Shown here: positions 20,928 to 31,640 of the stretch, piece by piece | Layout of the letters: each line of letters opens with the position of its first letter | Position numbering within the stretch: the stretch's first letter is position 1 | From: Yponomeuta sedellus | Lineage: Eukaryota; Arthropoda; Insecta; Lepidoptera; Yponomeutidae | Length of the DNA stretch: 64,000 nucleotides | NCBI GenBank assembly: GCA_934045075.1 | Contig: OW203734.1 | Span: forward strand, 13,204,016 to 13,268,015 | Direction of reading: 5' to 3' | Notes under the pieces: model-generated | Seen by the model: the letters and a program-made list of their open reading frames with translations, nothing else | What the model was told of the DNA's origin: nothing | Databases searched by the model: none | Translations under genes and position numbers: made by a program

Positions 20928-21254
20928 GTGTGCACCAATTTACGAAGGGGGTCCCCAATGTCCATCCATCGGCCGTCAGCAAGGAGGTTGCAAGCCTTTG
21001 ATTTGTCTTCGTTACCCGGACACTTCAGTCATCCGGGTCGAATTTTTGGACCCGGTGTTGATATTAATTGCGGGCAGTTGATTGATAGTTGGACTCCACG
21101 CCCTTGGGTCGCCCGAATTCAAGGAGCTAGGAATATTGGTCGTTGGTATATTAACATTTACGGGTATTCGAAAGTGAAATTTAAGATGACGGGTCTATTT
21201 ATGAACAGGGTTAAACCCCTAAAGGACTTAGCTGACCCTTGTCGTGTTATGTAG
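20928..21254 (+). other. unrecognised 108-codon open frame
   Basis: The frame reads from an ATG at 20928 through a GC-richer segment (about 20940-21245) standing in AT-rich flanks. Residues 9-60 are rich in S, P, R and G. I see no catalytic motif, signal peptide or membrane segment. It could be a remnant of a transposon protein, an exon of an unknown gene, or chance. Flanks give no clear splice signals. Confidence 0.25.
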
Positions 21255-21914
21255 TACCTAAAGTACATTTGAAGGTGAAGTGGAAGCTGGTTTGCTCGGT
21301 ACCTAGTAATTTAATATGTATCATGTAATTCTAAGTACTAAAGACTTAAGTGGCGACCTCATTTTGTATTTTTTTTTATTAAAAGTGGACACAGGACTTT
21401 TCTGCAAAATCACCTATTTGTAGGGGTATGGAAGACAAAGCTGTCTGGGTGTCAACCGGGACGATTAAGTCTAGTGTAATGTAACGTTAAGTTGAAAAAC
21501 TCTGTTAAGTTAAAATCTGTTTTGAAAACAATAAATGTGGAGTTTGTTTGTTAGTTTCTTCTCCATATAATCTATTAATTGTGAAACTAAAAGCTTTGTC
21601 GTTCATTAAGTAAACATTTTGTTTTTATAGTAAATAAAATTCTTTTAACTTGCCTTTGACCTAGTACCTACCTTTTAATATTTTGATTCCTAATAAAATC
21701 GATCATAACGGCTATTTCATCATCCAGAACCAAAATTGTCGATGTCAAAGCGGCAAGCGCTAAGGCTAACAATACATTGCGAAAAATATTGTCGCGATTT
21801 TTCGTCCTGACGCATGTAAAATCGCGTACTGGGAACTATTTTCGCGCGATTTTTTTTTCACAAGTGCGCCTTCATATATCTTCCATATCTTATAGATTTT
21901 TTCGGAAACATCTT
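21255..21914. other. unassigned DNA with one dispersed-repeat fragment
   Basis: The segment at about 21812-21900 (AAAATCGCGTACTGGGAAC, CGATTTTTTTTTC, ATATCTTCCATATC) recurs at 27227-27305. A pair with 30300-30365 is seen at 21545-21630 (ATAATCTATTAATTGTGAAA, TAAGTAAACATTTTG). Confidence 0.4.
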
Positions 21915-22010
21915 AATGCGTCTACGCTTAAGCGGAAGTGGAATTGGGCGGGCCACAAAGGATGTATATGTCCAAACAGGTGGACAAAAGTCGTCACTGA
22001 CTGAGTTCTA
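21915..22010 (+). pseudogene. RTE-type LINE C-terminal relic
   Basis: A plus frame gives LKRKWNWAGHKGCICPNRW and TKVVTD before a stop. The K-KW-WAGH ... NRW spacing matches the ORF2 C-terminus of RTE-type LINEs, also seen at 25495, 33721 and 51780. Only about 30 residues survive. Confidence 0.55.
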
Positions 22011-22045
22011 CGCTACGGATATTGCAAATGTGGCCGACTGAGAAA

Positions 22046-22234
22046 ACAGAGAGTATTGTAAAGAGGTTCGAAATTTCACTGATGCCGGTGAGTCACCCAT
22101 TAGCTCAGTTGGAAAGAGCGCTGGCACGGATAGCCAGAGGTCGCGGGTTCAAATCTCGGCATGGGTGGATTTTTTAGCCTCTAAATAGGTTTTTAAATTT
22201 GTCTTTAGCACGGGTTAGTGCATTAAAAATAATA
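22046..22234 (+). mobile_element. TC repeat, partial left end
   Basis: CAGAGAGTATTGTAAAGAGG, GAAATTTCACTGATGCCGG, CCCATTAGCTCAGTTGG, GGTCGCGGGTTCAAATCTCG and GCCTCTAAATAGG follow in family order. The left-hand extension is shorter than in the 5838 copy. Confidence 0.8.
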
Positions 22235-22621
22235 TATTCAGACTAAGTTATTCAACAAGAAAAGACTATTCAAATATTAACATTAACACACACTTTAAAG
22301 TGTGCAAACAACGTCACGTTTATTTTCACACCATCTTGTTTTTCACGCGCGAGCGATGCTCAAGAACTATTCCGAGTGGGGGTGCATTTTCCCGGCTTCA
22401 CTCAAGTCGCATTGTTTGAAGTTGAACTCTTTATCTATGGATTTACAGTTTACTATCGCGTGCGTTTAGAAATAAATGTCTCGGCCACCTGAGCAAACGG
22501 AGGCTATGATACAAACACAAAAAATGTTGAAGACAGAAGAACACATGACATAAACTTATGTACCTACTACACAGTATTGAATCATAAAATGCCTGGTAAT
22601 TTTATCCAGAATTTTATTATT
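22235..22621. other. unassigned DNA
   Basis: About 390 bases between two TC pieces, without recognised features; a small palindrome CACACTTTAAAGTGTG lies at about 22289. Confidence 0.3.
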
Positions 22622-22692
22622 ATAGCCAGAGGTCGCGGGTTCGAATCCCGGCATGGGTGGAATTTTTAGCCTCGAAATAGGTTTTTAAAATT
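22622..22692 (+). mobile_element. TC repeat, 3' half
   Basis: Starts inside the core at TAGCCAGAGGTCGCGGG, then TTCGAATCCCGGCATGG and AGCCTCGAAATAGG. 5'-truncated. Confidence 0.7.
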
Positions 22693-22769
22693 TTATCCGG
22701 TTATAATTCCATAAACTTATAGTATTTGAGTGTTTTTCTACGTTAAGTTTTACACTATTATTAGTAGAC

Positions 22770-23739
22770 ACAAATCCTATCAGCCGCTATTTCGGACCAG
22801 CCTATGATGGAAGCGGTGTGCGACAGGATACCACACACCTATATTTTCGACAAGAAATATAAGGTACAACTGCAAGAGGAGCCTGCCGACTACTCGGGAA
22901 TACACGAAGTCATAGTGTACACGGACGGCTCCAAAACTGAAACAGGAACGGGCGCAGGAGCCTTCTCTAACGAACTAAATCTAAAAATATCTACAACCCT
23001 TGGCAACCTGAATACAATCTTTCAGGCAGAATGCATCGGTATAACAAGAGCTGTCGCGCTGTTGAACACAAGAAATGCGCAGGCTTACGCAATACGCATA
23101 ATCTCGGACAGCGCCTCAGTCCTACAAGCACTCAACAGCAATCTCACAAACAACAGCTTGATACTAGAGTGTCACCATGAATTGGAAAAACTGTCAACAA
23201 ATAACCGAGTCACTTTAAAATGGATAAAGGGTCATAGCGTCTCCCTGGGCAATGATGCCGCAGATGAACTCGCTAAAAGAGGCTCGGAAACTACAGTGGA
23301 AGGACCCGAACCCCTGCTTCCACTCCCATACAACCAGTATTTTAGAAAATGGTTGAGGTCGCGAACAGAAAGCCAGCATGCTGCACTTTGGAGAACAGAA
23401 ACCAAATGTAGACAAGCCAGGGAGGCTTTACCAACAATCTCGAAACGTCTTTCACGTAGCGTGCTGCGTCTGAGAAGAGAAAATCTGCGCAAAGCTGTGG
23501 CAATCTTAACAGGCCACTGCTCACTGAACAGACATCTCTACAACATGGGTCTAACCGATAGCCTGCTTTGCCGGGGATGCCTCAAAGAAGAGGAAACACC
23601 CACCCACGTGACCATTCACTGTGAAGGCGTGGAAAAGCAACGGACAGCCATCATTGGGAAGCCGGGGTCCTTTCAGGAAGCCCGCAGTGACATCGGAGCA
23701 CTGCTGGCTTTCTGGGAAGAGATAGGCTGGCTGGAGTAA
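22770..23739 (+). CDS. LINE ORF2 C-terminal part: RNase H domain and CCHC motif (5'-truncated)
   Basis: The frame is open from about 22768, after an in-frame TAG, to a TAA at 23737-23739; the first ATG is 22804 (311 residues counted from it). Residues 36-160 form a ribonuclease H domain with all four acidic catalytic positions present: D41 in YTDGS, E76 in FQAEC, D102 in ISDS and D151 in GNDAADEL, plus H144. Residues 238-273 hold CRGC ... H ... C, a CX2CX8HX4C zinc-binding motif. RNase H followed by this motif is found at the end of I/LOA/R1-like non-LTR retrotransposons. Endonuclease and reverse transcriptase are missing upstream, so this is a dead, 5'-truncated insertion, yet the frame is free of stops for over 310 codons, suggesting a young copy. 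The sequence after the stop recurs at about 6210-6240. Confidence 0.85.
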
Positions 23740-23939
23740 ACTCACAGCTCCACTACGTACAATGGCTCAATCATGAGGCTAAGTGCGGAAATATCAGGTC
23801 TAACTAACTAGTACACTAAGAAAATGCTTAATTAACGTTCTGTCACGCTCTTTGCTGAGAAATTCGAAGAGGCAGCACTACAGTTAAGTATTTACTTAGC
23901 GAAATACTAATTTTTTTTTTATTCTCTATTTAGTTCGTT

Positions 23940-24303
23940 ATCGTTATCAACCCTTGTTGTCCCCACTGCTGGGGCACGGGTCTCTTCCTGCGTCGCAGGA
24001 AGGTTAGGCCATACTCCACCACGGGGGCCAAGTCCGGGTTGGTGGAGGATTTTAAGACAGTGGCGGGCCTTACTGTCAGAAGTTATCAAGCCGCCCATAA
24101 GGCCTCTGACATGGCTTAACGACTGCCATTATATTACAGCCGGCACCAACGGATTAACGTGCCTTGCGAAGCACGGAAGCGCTCGGAAAAATGCCACTAG
24201 CGGTAGTCACGGGACGCTCACCCATCCCGTACCTGACCGCGCCTGTTGTTGCTTAACCAAGTGATTGATTCCAATCACTCGATTCGCATAGGCCACGAGC
24301 CCT
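23940..24303 (-). mobile_element. S5 SINE, full length
   Basis: Plus-strand view runs from GTTATCAACCCTTG, CCCCACTGCTGGGGCAC, through AAGTCCGGGTTGGTGG to the 5S-like head (CACGGGACGCTCACCCATCC, TTGTTGCTTAACC). The box A and box C equivalents are present with few changes. Confidence 0.85.
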
Positions 24304-24360
24304 TCTCTATTCAGTAGCTGGCCCTAAAAGACCAGAATAGGAGTGTATTGTTAACTATTT

Positions 24361-24660
24361 TTATTTTTAATGCACTAACCCGTGCTAAGGAACAAATTTT
24401 AAAACCTATTTAGAGGCTGAAAATTTCACCCATGCCGGGATTCGAACCCGCAACCTCTGGCTATCCGTACCAGCGCTCTACCAATTGAGCCAATGGGCGA
24501 CTCACGGCATCAGTGAAATTTCGAACCTCTTTACAATATTCTCTGTATTACGTACAGGCAGCGACATCTGACTTAAGCAAATTGCATTACTTACAGCCCC
24601 GACTACCTACTTTGCAGTTAGGTTTAACATCAGAACGATATCACTGTACTCACATGATAG
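24361..24660 (-). mobile_element. TC repeat, near-full copy
   Basis: Same order as the copy at 13853 and closely similar: AACCCGTGCTAAGG, GGGATTCGAACCCG, GAGCCAATGGGCGACTC, TACGTACAGGCAGCGACATC, ATCAGAACGATATC. It follows S5 after about 55 bases. Confidence 0.8.
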
Positions 24661-24741
24661 GAGTGTATTGTGTCATCTCTCTAGGGCCAACTTGCACCAC
24701 ATTTTAAATGTCTCTTAAGTCGTCATTTAAATTAAATGTAA

Positions 24742-24925
24742 ACATCAAAGAAAACATCATAAGGAAATCTGCCAGAGGTGTTCAACTACCCCAGCGCTTA
24801 AAATTGCCAATCCCCGGTGGGCACGCGTGGTAATTAAGCCCGTACTCTCTCTTTCTGAGAGAAGGCCTGTGCCCTGGGAAGTATACCTACGTCCCACTAC
24901 GTAGATATACAGGCTACATAAAAAA
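24742..24925 (+). repeat. LB repeat, partial
   Basis: AAAACATCATAAGGAAATC, GGTGGGCACGCGTGGTAATT, AAGCCCGTACTCTC, GAGAAGGCCTGTGCCCTG, ending with GGCTACATAAAAAAAG. A small inverted insertion (GTATACCTACGTCCCACTAC then GTAGATATAC) disturbs the end. Confidence 0.75.
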
Positions 24926-25494
24926 AGCTTGCCCAACGGTGGGGCTGCGTGTTAAGTAAACCTTTTCCTTTTGAGACACTAGTACCCAACAGTGGAACTC
25001 ATCCAGGGCCGCATTCCGTAAAAAGTACAATTTACACTTTTCTATGACAGTGTACATTCCGTAACCGAGTCTTCACACTTGCTAATTTGTAGTTTAATCA
25101 ACTTTATCATGTACAACCAAGTCTCATAGCAAACTATTAACCATACTAGTTTGCTATGAGACTGAATGAAAGGCCCAGATTGCCTATGCTAAGTAGAGCT
25201 TTTGGACTTTCTCCGTTACCAGAAGGTTTATATCAATTTTCCGCCAAGTACGTCTGCCTCGCGGTAAACACTTAACTCTTGCGCGAACGGTTTACGTTCT
25301 CCTCCTTGAAGGCTAGAGTGTTACGCTCTTTCGGATCGAGTCTACGGGGAGTGAATTGTAAAAACATGGGGCTTCCAGGGAAGGTTTCTTCTTTTATAAT
25401 TTCACACTGAGCTCGGAGAAACGGTCGATAGTGGCGTAATGTGTGGACCGGCTCTCTAATCGCTAACAAAATGCGCTAACTAAACTTTGATATC
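24926..25494. other. unassigned DNA with one hairpin
   Basis: Perfect 16-base arms AGTCTCATAGCAAACT at 25120-25135 and AGTTTGCTATGAGACT at 25148-25163. The rest is unassigned. Confidence 0.45.
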
Positions 25495-25835
25495 TACTTA
25501 CGTTCTTCTTCACTACTACCCTTGCCAACTTGGCCTTGGCCTCTTTCACGATTGACTACCATGCGCGAAGATTCCTGGCTCCCCTTCTCCACTTGGTAAA
25601 TCTTAGAGCCTTGAGATCATCTTCGATGCAGTGGCACAATCCTCGGCCTTGCTCTAGGTCTCTTTTGCTGCGGCTTCCAGTCGTTTTATTGGGTGCTCTA
25701 TTCATGTCCACTCTTTCTACGTGCCCAGCCCATCTAAGACGCTGCGACTTGATGAATCTGACGACTGTTTCACGGTTCCTAAGTGCATCCAACTCGTGAT
25801 TTACATCGGCATGCAACTTAGACAATGACATTGTT
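25495..25835 (-). pseudogene. RTE-type LINE C-terminal relic
   Basis: A minus frame of 91 codons (25831-25556) reads RNRETVVRFIKSQRLRWAGH, then ERVDMNRAP, then EDDLKALRFTKWRR. After a frameshift the end continues as SIVKEAKAKL with a stop upstream in the same frame. The IKSQRLRWAGHV pattern is characteristic of RTE-type ORF2 ends. The usual GRP-RW block before the final helix is damaged. The 89-codon plus frame is its shadow. Confidence 0.7.
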
Positions 25836-26794
25836 ACATGTCCGTCTCGAGCCGCGGCACTGCCTTTGCTGTGTAATGGCTGAGAACTTACTCTATATTA
25901 TGCGTAGGTATCAAATCCTGAAAAAAATCCGATCGTCTAAATATCAAACTAGTCTCTCAAAATAACTAATGTCTCTCTGCATATTCGGCAGGCTGGACAG
26001 ATAGAATATTCTCTATTGCATGTACACTACAAATTACGAAAGAGACCTTCAAATGACATGGCGCAGTACAAGTTGCGGCCTTATTACTAAAAGTAATTTA
26101 TATAATTTGTAATTTATAATGAAAGTTTTCCGCATAATTACCACCATGGTCGGTAGGTAGGCCATCTGCCTAATGTGTCAAAGATAATCATTGGATGGGA
26201 CTGCGAGAGTGTTGGTGTGATAGAAAAGAGGCCTAAGCCCAACAGTGGACTTCTATGGGATGTCTATGATGCATTACGGAAATAACCCTTTAAGATACAG
26301 GTCATCCTATGTAGGGGTCAGGACACTGTAGCTTGTAAAAGGGGGCAGGACACTGTAGCTTGTAAAATTGTAGTTTTCTACGTATTTTATGTTTTGCCTT
26401 TTACAGGTGTTGTTTATTAATTACTTATTTATTTATATATATTTATTCACTTAAAACAATGCAAAATTACGACATCATTAGTTTGCCAAACTGCTAATGC
26501 AATTTATTGGCAAGCTCTTGGTAACATTTCTTTGTAACTTACTCAACTAACATGACTTTCTGCACAAGTAACATTATCGATAATATTTTATGTCTACGAC
26601 CTACTTAACACAAAGCGCTTAAGCAAACTTTTAAATTGTGCTTTTCTGAGATGCTTATTACATAATTCTTACTTTCTACTACAATAAAGCTACGCCTAAA
26701 AACCATTCAGTATCGATAAATAAACTAATAAAAACAAGAATAACGTTTTAAATTGACCGCCTCAAGTTACAATTGTACGCTTTTCAAAAAAAAT
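25836..26794. other. unassigned DNA with LINE-tail scraps
   Basis: A partial L3 piece (minus) lies at about 26045-26100 (GTTGCGGCCTTATTACTAAA). A LINE end-like AGAGGCCTAAGCCCAACAGT lies at 26227-26246. GGGGTCAGGACACTGTAGCTT is repeated in near-identical form at about 26315 and 26342. Confidence 0.4.
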
Positions 26795-26850
26795 GTGCTC
26801 TGGAACTAGTTCCAGAGCACTAGTTGTAGTTTGGAGCTAGCTCCAAACTA
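26795..26850. repeat. two neighbouring perfect palindromes
   Basis: A 26-base perfect palindrome at 26795-26820 (half-site GTGCTCTGGAACT, centre ACTAGT) and a 24-base perfect palindrome at 26827-26850 (half-site TAGTTTGGAGCT, centre GCTAGC) are six bases apart. Neither has a loop. Confidence 0.85.
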
Positions 26851-27445
26851 ATATATTTAACAATAAATTGTTGTCCTCTATAAGTTATGTACGTTAGCAA
26901 AATTAATAAGAAGAGGTCATTCTCCGAATAAATGTCGCACGAGATTGACTTCCTTGATGATTGAATGTGCGCAAACAGATGATCCAATATTGTAAGTAAA
27001 CAACTGGACACACAACTCAAGAGTCTGTACATAACTTACAGATTATGTTCGTACAAAAAACTCATTACTGCGACGCCCAAGATCTTCAAGTATATTTAGA
27101 TACAAAAGGTTGAAATAAGTAGATAGTCAAAAACCTATTTAGAGGCTAAAGTAGATATTGCAAAAGGTATTAACTTATTTCTTGGGAGTTGTTAGAATTT
27201 GAGTCTTAAGCTCCATCTAGCGATGATTTTAAATCGCGTACTAGGAACTATTTTCGGGCGATTTTTTTTCGCAAGTGTGCCGTCACATATTTTCCATATC
27301 TCATAGGTAGATAGATAGAGAACACTTTATTGTACATAAAAATGGTATTAAATTATTTCTTGGGAGTTGTTACAATTCAGAGTGAAGCTCCATCTAGTGA
27401 TACGTTTAAAAACTTCTTGCACCATGACGTTTGTTGAGCTGCGTA
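26851..27445. other. mixed small repeat fragments
   Basis: A 20-base TC scrap lies at 27131-27152. ATTTCTTGGGAGTTGTTA and AAGCTCCATCTAG occur at 27176-27222 and again at 27353-27400. The 27227-27305 block matches 21812-21900. A short L3 tail (GATAGAGAACACTTTATTG) is at 27312-27330. Confidence 0.45.
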
Positions 27446-27590
27446 GAGATAGATAGATAGATAGATAGACAGAGAACACTTTATTGCACATCCAGAAAAA
27501 TATTACAACCATGTTTCTTAAATCTAAGTAATGTTATACAATTTGCGGTCTTATCGCTAAGAGCGATCTCTTCCAGGCAACCTTTGGATG
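27446..27590 (-). repeat. L3 LINE-type 3' tail
   Basis: GATAGATAGATAGATAGAC repeat, AACACTTTATTGCACAT, GCGGTCTTATCGCTAAGAGC and GATCTCTTCCAGGCAACC in minus-strand L3 order. Confidence 0.7.
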
Positions 27591-27789
27591 AGATATTATT
27601 GTATGACTTGAGAACTCCGTCAATTGGTTACTATCCTGGATACGTATTTATACGTATACGTACTCACGTATCCGCTACATATTTGGCACAAGCTTCTTCT
27701 TAGCGTATCGATGGCAAGCCATCATGGTGAAAGGATTTGCCAATCGGCGTAACTATTTTTTTTTATATTAATTTATTTATATTCTTTTT

Positions 27790-27955
27790 TTTTAGTGCAC
27801 TAACCCGTGCTAAGGACAATTTTCAAAAAAACCTATTTAGAGGCTAAAAATTCCACCCATGCCGAGATTCGAACCCGCGACCTCTGGCTATCCGTGCCAG
27901 AGGTCGCGGGTACGAATCCCGGCATGGGTGGAATTTTTAGCCTCTAGATAGGTTT
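27790..27955. mobile_element. TC repeat fold-back pair
   Basis: A minus-strand TC 3' half (27790-27893) meets a plus-strand half (27894-27955) at CTATCCGTGCCAGAGGTCGC. Both halves carry the T-loop consensus (ATTCGAACCCGCG; CGCGGGTACGAATCC) and the CCTATTTAGAGGC block, so the pair folds back over about 75 bases. Confidence 0.75.
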
Positions 27956-28629
27956 TTATGAATTTATTTGTTTGGCCTTATAACCATTGTGTATTATTGG
28001 ATTGTTAACGGATTGGTTTTAATTCAAAAACCATAGTGGAATTTGTTATATATATGAATGCATACCATGACATAATTGTTTAATGAAAGTGTCAGATTTG
28101 CTCCAGGTTTAAGTAATCATTTTTTGTATTATGAGCGTAAAATACGTTTAGAGACTTGGAAAACATATCCAAGATAAGAAACTCGATCGTAAACAAAATC
28201 GGGTTCAGAAGGAAATATCGAAAACACCCTGCCAGTGAACTTTCAGGACTTTCCCTTTTATCACAAAGTTCCGCGTTTGTTTGTTACCCCTGAGGCAAAC
28301 AACTTCAATCGCTTCCTTTACTATTTACTTCTTTGCTAGCATCTTGCCTATGGTTTTCCTGTTTGCTAGTTCAGGCCTAACGTGATAATTATACTACTAA
28401 GGTTTATCAAAGTCCTTTTTCTCAAGTCTATGAAACACTATCAAGGATGTTTTAACCACGTTCTTGAATAATATCTCAAAGCCCACTGTTGGGCATAATG
28501 CCTCTTTTATTTCACGCCAACACACCTACCTCCCTCTGTTAGTCTCGTCCAATAATGGCCTATATTTCTTTTAATATTTTTTTGGTTAATCCTACTTCCT
28601 ATGACACTATATATATATTTATTACCACA
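27956..28629. other. unassigned DNA with one LINE-end scrap
   Basis: AAAGCCCACTGTTGGGCATA with TGCCTCTTTTATT at 28478-28512 is a minus-strand LINE or SINE end like that at 26227. The rest is unassigned. Confidence 0.35.
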
Positions 28630-28837
28630 TCTCATTAATATTACAAGGGCGTAAGTTTGTGAGTGTGTATCTTTGTTACTTCTTCCCGTCTAAACGGCTG
28701 GAGCGATTTCATAAAAATTTGGTGTGGAGTTAGCTGACACCATGGATTAACACGTAAGCTACGTTTTACTGCCGGAAAAAATCTTATTCCCAAGGGAACA
28801 TCGATAAATCGCGGGTAACACCGCGGAGCACAGCTAG
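28630..28837 (+). mobile_element. HE2 Helitron-like element, second copy next to a partial one
   Basis: Preceded by A, begins TCTCATTAATATTACAAGGG, contains CGTAAGTTTGTGAGTGTG and TTTCATAAAAATTTGGTGTG, and ends GAGCACAGCTAG before T. Directly after it, 28838-28940 (AATATCATAAATGTGAAAG, CTCAATCACGCAATAACGGC) looks like the start of another unit, a tandem arrangement. Confidence 0.6.
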
Positions 28838-28940
28838 TTAATATCATAAATGTGAAAGTTTGTGTAGATGTGTGAATGTTTCTTACTCAATCACGCAATA
28901 ACGGCTAAACTGATTACAAACGGTTTTTCCTTACAATGCA

Positions 28941-30764
28941 ACAGATTTTGGGTGTATAACATTCGTGTCATTTGCCGACCCTAATAAAAAACACAAGGAT
29001 TGTGAATTTGGATCCTTTTTCATGCCTTGTTTTAGCTAAGCGATTCCTTGGGACCGGTAGCTCTAAGTGTACCATAATACGGATCATTTTGGCCTGTAAA
29101 ATTGAGAATTTCTTTATGTTTGTAAATACATGCTGGTCGTGACGGCATGGCGTTTTATCAGGTACGTGATTCCGCATTTTAACGAAGCCTCGAAGTAACG
29201 AAACGAAAGATGGCGGCGAGTTTTTTTTGCTTTTTGTAGAACTTTATGGTCAGAGTCGGATGTTGATTTGGGATATTTAAGCTTTCAGAATAATTCTCCA
29301 TAGAAGCCTATCTTCATTATAACGTATTTCTTGTTCAGGTCTACTATATAACTTACGCAGTATCTAGTATTTTTTTACAACTCGCGACGCTCACACATAT
29401 TTATACACTATTAGATCCGTTACATTTAAAATGTTAACTGTGGTAATTAAGGCTTATTGATCTTGTACCGAACTTGGTGATCTTGTACAATCGTAGCGTA
29501 ACAATGAGTGACTTTGTGACCATACATTTTTCTTTAGCGTTAATACGCCAGAAAAACGAAGCTATCTTTGTCTCGTTGCGAGTATAGTATCAACTTTTAT
29601 ATTTTAGACTTTGGGCCGATTCAAAAATACAAGCCTAAAATAGAATTGGAACAGAGTAAAAGTCTTTGTGCTGTCGACTGTTCACGGACATAAAAACTTA
29701 TATATAAATTCAAACTCTACCCCGTGCGAGGCGAAGCCAGGATGTTCCCAACTAAAGTGCAGGAAAACGATTATCTGCCTCTAAAACTAGGGGAGGGTAC
29801 TTAAAGGAGCCAATTGCCACACATGGTCCGTTCCCGTGGAGAGCGTTTTTGCCCCGGCAGCCTTTGTCGTGCGGAGATAATGGCTTTTTTTAGTTTTCAA
29901 TAACTTTTACTGCTGAAAAATACCTAAACCTTTTTATTTAAATTGGTATAGGTATAATGTTTAACGTTTCACTTCAGTTATAGTTAAGTACCTTCCTAAG
30001 TCTTTCTGTAGTCCGCTTGACCTTAAAAAGTACTCCGTCATAATATCTATCGTTTATTTGTCAAAGGAAAATGGAAGCAGACTTTAATCTCTTCTTTCTA
30101 GAATTAAGAAAGTATTTTAGAAATTAGCGGCCTTATTTACAATAACAAAATTCCTCAAAACTTATAATAGCCTGTGGCTTAGATTACACAAGAAAAAGAC
30201 ACAGATTAAATAAAACGCCTCTACGAAGGTTTTAGTGGAATCGTGTTTTTATGAACAAGGCCGCAGAACTTTATTTCAACGTAAAAATGTTACATCTTCT
30301 TCTCGACATAATCTATTATTGTGAAACTAACATCTTTGACGTTGATTAAGTAAATAGTTTGTTTTTATAGTGATAAAATTTACTTGATTTGACTTTGATA
30401 TTAACATTTGTTTGTTGAACGTCAATATGCAATGTGATGTAAGCTGCATTCGTAACAAATCTAGTAATTTACAAATCATAGAAAGTGAACAAAACAGCTT
30501 TCTCTTCTGGTATTGTATGAAATCAGGCGTTACTTTGCGGAAATCCATAATAGCATAAGAAAAAGCATTTAATACTATTTCTCTTCTGGGTTACAGATTC
30601 GAGTTTATTAATTCATACATTAAAGTTAGTGATGGATTGACTGTCGTAAAATCACACTACGAGCTTTCCTGGAAAGTACTCTTTTTCTTAGTCTTGCTCT
30701 TAGTACCGAAGGCAAAGACTTATATATTGGCCTTTTTGCATCTACTTAATGAGATGATTTATAC
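28941..30764. other. unassigned DNA
   Basis: A 69-codon minus frame (28968-29177) has no recognised domain. ACTCGCGACGCTCACACATA at 29380 resembles the left end of the 31030 element. The 30300-30430 region pairs loosely with 21545-21630 and 19535-19570. Confidence 0.35.
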
Positions 30765-30990
30765 AGCGTCCAGTGGTATCTTCACTCAACACTAGATGGG
30801 TAAAGGGACCACTCCGACACTGTAGTGCCTGGAACATGGTTTTATAGATGGTGTAGGCTTGCCCAGCACCTATATCATACTGACAGCTTAGTCGGCCTAG
30901 CCCACAGGAAAGACTAGTCAATTCGTGCGGAGCCAACCAAGCCGCGGGTTTCCTCACGAAGTTTTCCTTCAACGGTGAAGGAAAGACTTA
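30765..30990 (-). repeat. dispersed repeat G, longest copy
   Basis: CACTAGATGGGTAAAGGGAC, GTGTAGGCTTGCCCAGCACC, CTGACAGCTTAGTCGGCCTA, GCCCACAGGAAAGACTAGTC and GGGTTTCCTCACGAAG, then a GAAGG end. It gives the fullest view of the family. Confidence 0.65.
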
Positions 30991-31029
30991 TACCTAAGTT
31001 ATTTCATTACAGTTAAATAACTTATAATA

Positions 31030-31175
31030 CGATGTCTTAATGACTCGCGACGCTCATACATAGTTATATATTAAACGGGTCAAATCGCGCTTATTTGTTA
31101 GGTAAAACGCAATTACCTTAATGCCCGACGGGTCGGCAACGTTGCAGTTTGCCGTGGTCACGGGTAGAGCGAAGT
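31030..31175 (+). repeat. possible Penelope-like element end
   Basis: CTTAATGACTCGCGACGCTC, ATATTAAACGGGTCAAATC, GTTAGGTAAAACGCAATTAC, GCCCGACGGGTCGGCAACG and TTGCCGTGGTCACGGGTAG. Same block order as 6602-6700, which is why the two are grouped. Assignment to Penelope is tentative. Confidence 0.4.
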
Positions 31176-31479
31176 TATTGTATCGAGGGTGGTTTATGCT
31201 CAAGTTGGAACGTTTTATAACTTTTATAAATAATAATAAACTGGAACGACTTCAGGTGTTGTTTTATTTGTAGTAATATTAAAACAGAAAACTGGATAAA
31301 ACGGAGAAACAGGTAAAATAGTCAGATCTGGTCAAAGGGTAAAGTAGTAGTGATGAAAAATGAGGGAAATCGAATAATGTGTGACGTAATTTAAATATTT
31401 GAAAATGATAGATAAAAAAGAAATAAAAATGGTGTAAAAAGGTTTGCACCGTTACAAAGTCACTTTTTAATCGAGTTTA

Positions 31480-31640
31480 GATCCAATAGTTTTATGTAGC
31501 CTATAAACGTCCCACTGCAGTGTATAAGCCTTTTCTCAGAAAGAGAGAGAGAGAGAGAGAGTATGGGATTAATTACCACGCGTGCCCACCGCGTATTGGC
31601 AATTTCAAGCACTGATTAATATGAATGGTGTGTTAAGATA
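31480..31640 (-). repeat. LB repeat, 3' half, with a (GA)n run
   Basis: CCCACTGCAGTGTATAAGCC, an expanded GAGA run at 31541-31561, GGATTAATTACCACGCGTGC and TTGGCAATTTCAAG. The TCTCTC segment of LB has expanded into a microsatellite here. Confidence 0.75.
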
